A stretch of DNA of 6,541 bases from SXOA01 sp964444865 (lineage in GTDB: Bacteria > Planctomycetota > Planctomycetia > Pirellulales > Pirellulaceae): assembly GCA_964444865.1 (NCBI GenBank), contig CAYUJE010000345.1:1-6541 (forward strand), read 5' to 3'. Both the position numbers and the translations under genes were made by a program. This document shows, piece after piece, positions 5,672-6,541 of the stretch; within the stretch, counting starts at the first letter, position 1; every line of letters starts with the position of its first letter. The notes under the pieces are model-generated. The model worked only from the letters and a program-made list of their open reading frames with translations, was not told the DNA's origin and did not search any database.

Positions 5672-6325
5672 CTACTTCTCCGTCTCCGCCTTCTCTTCGG
5701 TGATCTTCTCTTTTACTTCTTCTTCCACGGGCTTCTTGGAGGAAACCGGCTCCTTCGCTTCCGCTGGTGTTCCCCACGTGATTTGGGAACCAATGATTAC
5801 CGTGACCGCTCCGACGGCGACGAGAATCATTCCGGCGAGGAAGAGCGGGTTCACATTCCACTTGTTTCGCGACCACATCGTGAAGATCGCGTTGATTACG
5901 GGCGCGCAGCCGAAAACCAGCGGCATCACAAGGAGAGGAGGTGGGTAGCCTTTATCCGTCGGCGCATAGTTAAGAGCCACCAGCAAAAAGAGGGCTCCGA
6001 AAGCGCCTGCCCCCCCCGCAATCAGGCTCCACCAAATCCCGCTCATCGACCAGCCGCTGAAGAGGCCTTTTCCCGGCTCCATAATTCCGAACTGAATGAG
6101 CACCGCGGGGGCCAGAACCGCGACCAGCAAATAAGCGACTCCGACGCAAATAAATGGCCGCAGCCGGCCATAGCTGACCGGCTTGGCTCCTTTGGACTCG
6201 ACCACGGTCATGGCATTGTGGCCCCAGGTCAGCAGCGGACCGTAGACTCCCCAAAACAGGGCGGTGGTGACTGCGGCAATGGCCATCAGAAGGATACTGG
6301 AATTGCCTTGTTCGTGTCCGCCCAT
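5672..6325 (-). CDS. Membrane protein of unknown function, DMT-like appearance
   Basis: A 217-residue protein with five hydrophobic segments, near residues 10-32, 57-79, 97-120, 128-150 and 160-182, and a charged Glu/Lys/Pro tail at 187-217 (PVEEEVKEKITEEK). Conserved-looking loop motifs include FWGVYGPLLTWGHNAM (24-39), SYGRLRPFICVG (51-62) and NYAPTDKGYPPPLLVMPLVF (119-138). The repeated small-residue helices and the last helix pair resemble half of a drug/metabolite transporter, but no diagnostic motif identifies a substrate, so this is only a structural impression. The ATG is supported by GGAG at 6334-6337 (complement strand), 8 bases upstream, the clearest ribosome binding site in the window. 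A G8 tract lies within the codons for about residues 103-106 (6010-6017). It lies downstream of the partial permease gene on the same strand. Confidence 0.8.
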   Translation of the reverse strand: MGGHEQGNSSILLMAIAAVTTALFWGVYGPLLTWGHNAMTVVESKGAKPVSYGRLRPFICVGVAYLLVAVLAPAVLIQFGIMEPGKGLFSGWSMSGIWWSLIAGGAGAFGALFLLVALNYAPTDKGYPPPLLVMPLVFGCAPVINAIFTMWSRNKWNVNPLFLAGMILVAVGAVTVIIGSQITWGTPAEAKEPVSSKKPVEEEVKEKITEEKAETEK

Positions 6326-6397
6326 GGTGCCGGCTCCAATTCGTGGATTGCGGGAAACTTGGAAGGCTCTAGTTTAGCAAGACGGCCGCGAGGCTTG

Positions 6398-6419
6398 TAG
6401 GACAGAAGAGTGTGTCTTA
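6398..6419. repeat. Small hairpin next to the third REP-like element
   Basis: TAGGACA (6398-6404) pairs with TGTCTTA (6413-6419), seven pairs including one G-T, around an 8-base loop. It overlaps a GTAG at 6397-6400, the same head tetranucleotide as the neighbouring REP-like element but with a different palindrome. It may be a second, degenerate repeat type or a chance structure. Confidence 0.3.
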
Positions 6420-6420
6420 G

Positions 6421-6453
6421 AAGAAGCCGACACGCGAGCCGCGTGTGGCTACG
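6421..6453 (-). repeat. Third REP-like palindrome, single copy
   Basis: On the minus strand this matches 5581-5613 almost base for base, with one base deleted in the loop and a few outer differences. The stem ACACGCG (6430-6436) with CGCGTGT (6440-6446) encloses the 3-base loop AGC. Stem sequence is unchanged relative to the other copies while the loop is shortened. The GTAG head (complement of 6449-6452) lies 3 bases after the TAG stop of the partial permease gene, and the element reads in the same direction as that gene. Confidence 0.78.
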
Positions 6454-6455
6454 AG

Positions 6456-6541
6456 CTATCTCCACCGGAAAATCCGCAAGGCAATCACAAACGTCACCCC
6501 TCCCCAAACGGCCAGCGTTAAGAGCTGCGGCCAGAGTTGCC
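6456..6541 (-). CDS. C-terminal end of a membrane protein, probably ABC-2 type transporter permease (partial)
   Basis: Reading the minus strand from 6539 gives 27 codons ending in TAG at 6458-6456. The peptide runs LWPQLLTLAVWGGVTFVIALR and ends with IFRWR: a short periplasmic-side turn, one hydrophobic helix and a basic Phe-Arg-Trp-Arg tail. ABC-2 family permeases commonly end with a last helix of the form W..L..L......F..A...FRW. The other two minus-strand frames either stop within eight codons or give a polar, unconvincing peptide that reads into the repeat. The rest of the gene lies beyond the right edge, so the family assignment rests on this tail alone. Confidence 0.6.
   Translation of the reverse strand, partial: QLWPQLLTLAVWGGVTFVIALRIFRWR

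Larger units (their letters stand above)
6326..6455. other. Intergenic leader of the membrane protein, with two hairpins
   Basis: This 130-base gap separates the permease stop from the membrane-protein start. It contains the third REP-like palindrome (6421-6453), a second hairpin at 6398-6419 and the ribosome binding site at 6334-6337. I see no convincing promoter for the membrane protein, so read-through from the permease gene or an undetected promoter are both possible. Confidence 0.5.

Noticed and set aside
5934..5948. Strong Shine-Dalgarno-like AGGAGAGGAGG on the plus strand
   Set aside because: It lies within the minus-strand membrane protein gene and no plausible plus-strand gene starts after it.
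5669..6400. 243-codon plus-strand frame over the membrane protein
   Set aside because: Arg/Gly/His-rich translation without motifs; the minus-strand frame has five clean membrane segments and a ribosome binding site.
6286..6507. 73-codon minus-strand frame at the right edge
   Set aside because: Its peptide runs through the REP-like repeat and into the membrane protein gene; the alternative frame ending at 6456 gives a typical transporter C-terminus instead.

Overview
The window looks like chromosomal DNA of a planctomycete (Planctomycetota, probably Pirellulales-like). This is inferred from moderate-to-high GC coding DNA, starts largely without Shine-Dalgarno sequences, the style of the secreted amidohydrolase and small membrane proteins, and abundant short heptanucleotide arrays between genes. 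No rRNA, tRNA, CRISPR array, phage gene or transposase gene was seen, so the taxonomic call rests on style only.

Layout. Three plus-strand genes come first and look like one transcription unit: a secreted YtcJ-type amidohydrolase (159-1904), a CPBP-family intramembrane protease (1885-2619, overlapping the first by 20 bases) and folD (2652-3530). A lipoprotein alpha/beta hydrolase of the BEM46 type (3636-4526, minus) converges on folD. scpA, the kleisin of the bacterial SMC-ScpAB complex (4776-5579, plus), diverges from the hydrolase. A five-helix membrane protein of unknown role (5672-6325, minus) converges on scpA. At the right edge lies the last 27 codons of a minus-strand gene (6456-6541), which resembles the C-terminus of an ABC-2 type permease. 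The genes are of ordinary housekeeping or exported-enzyme type and do not form one pathway.

The unusual content is in the gaps. (1) Heptanucleotide arrays occupy the left edge, the bases directly before the start codons of the amidohydrolase and scpA, and both sides of the folD/hydrolase convergence. On a gene's own strand the pyrimidine-rich form precedes starts and the purine-rich form follows stops. (2) A GTAG-headed palindrome occurs three times (5581-5611, 5639-5669 inverted, 6421-6453). It has the architecture of a REP element, and the first two copies form an inverted REPIN-like doublet. In all three cases the GTAG head lies 2-3 bases after a TAG stop codon, in the same orientation as the gene it follows. 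These two repeat systems are the best candidates for something undescribed in this window.
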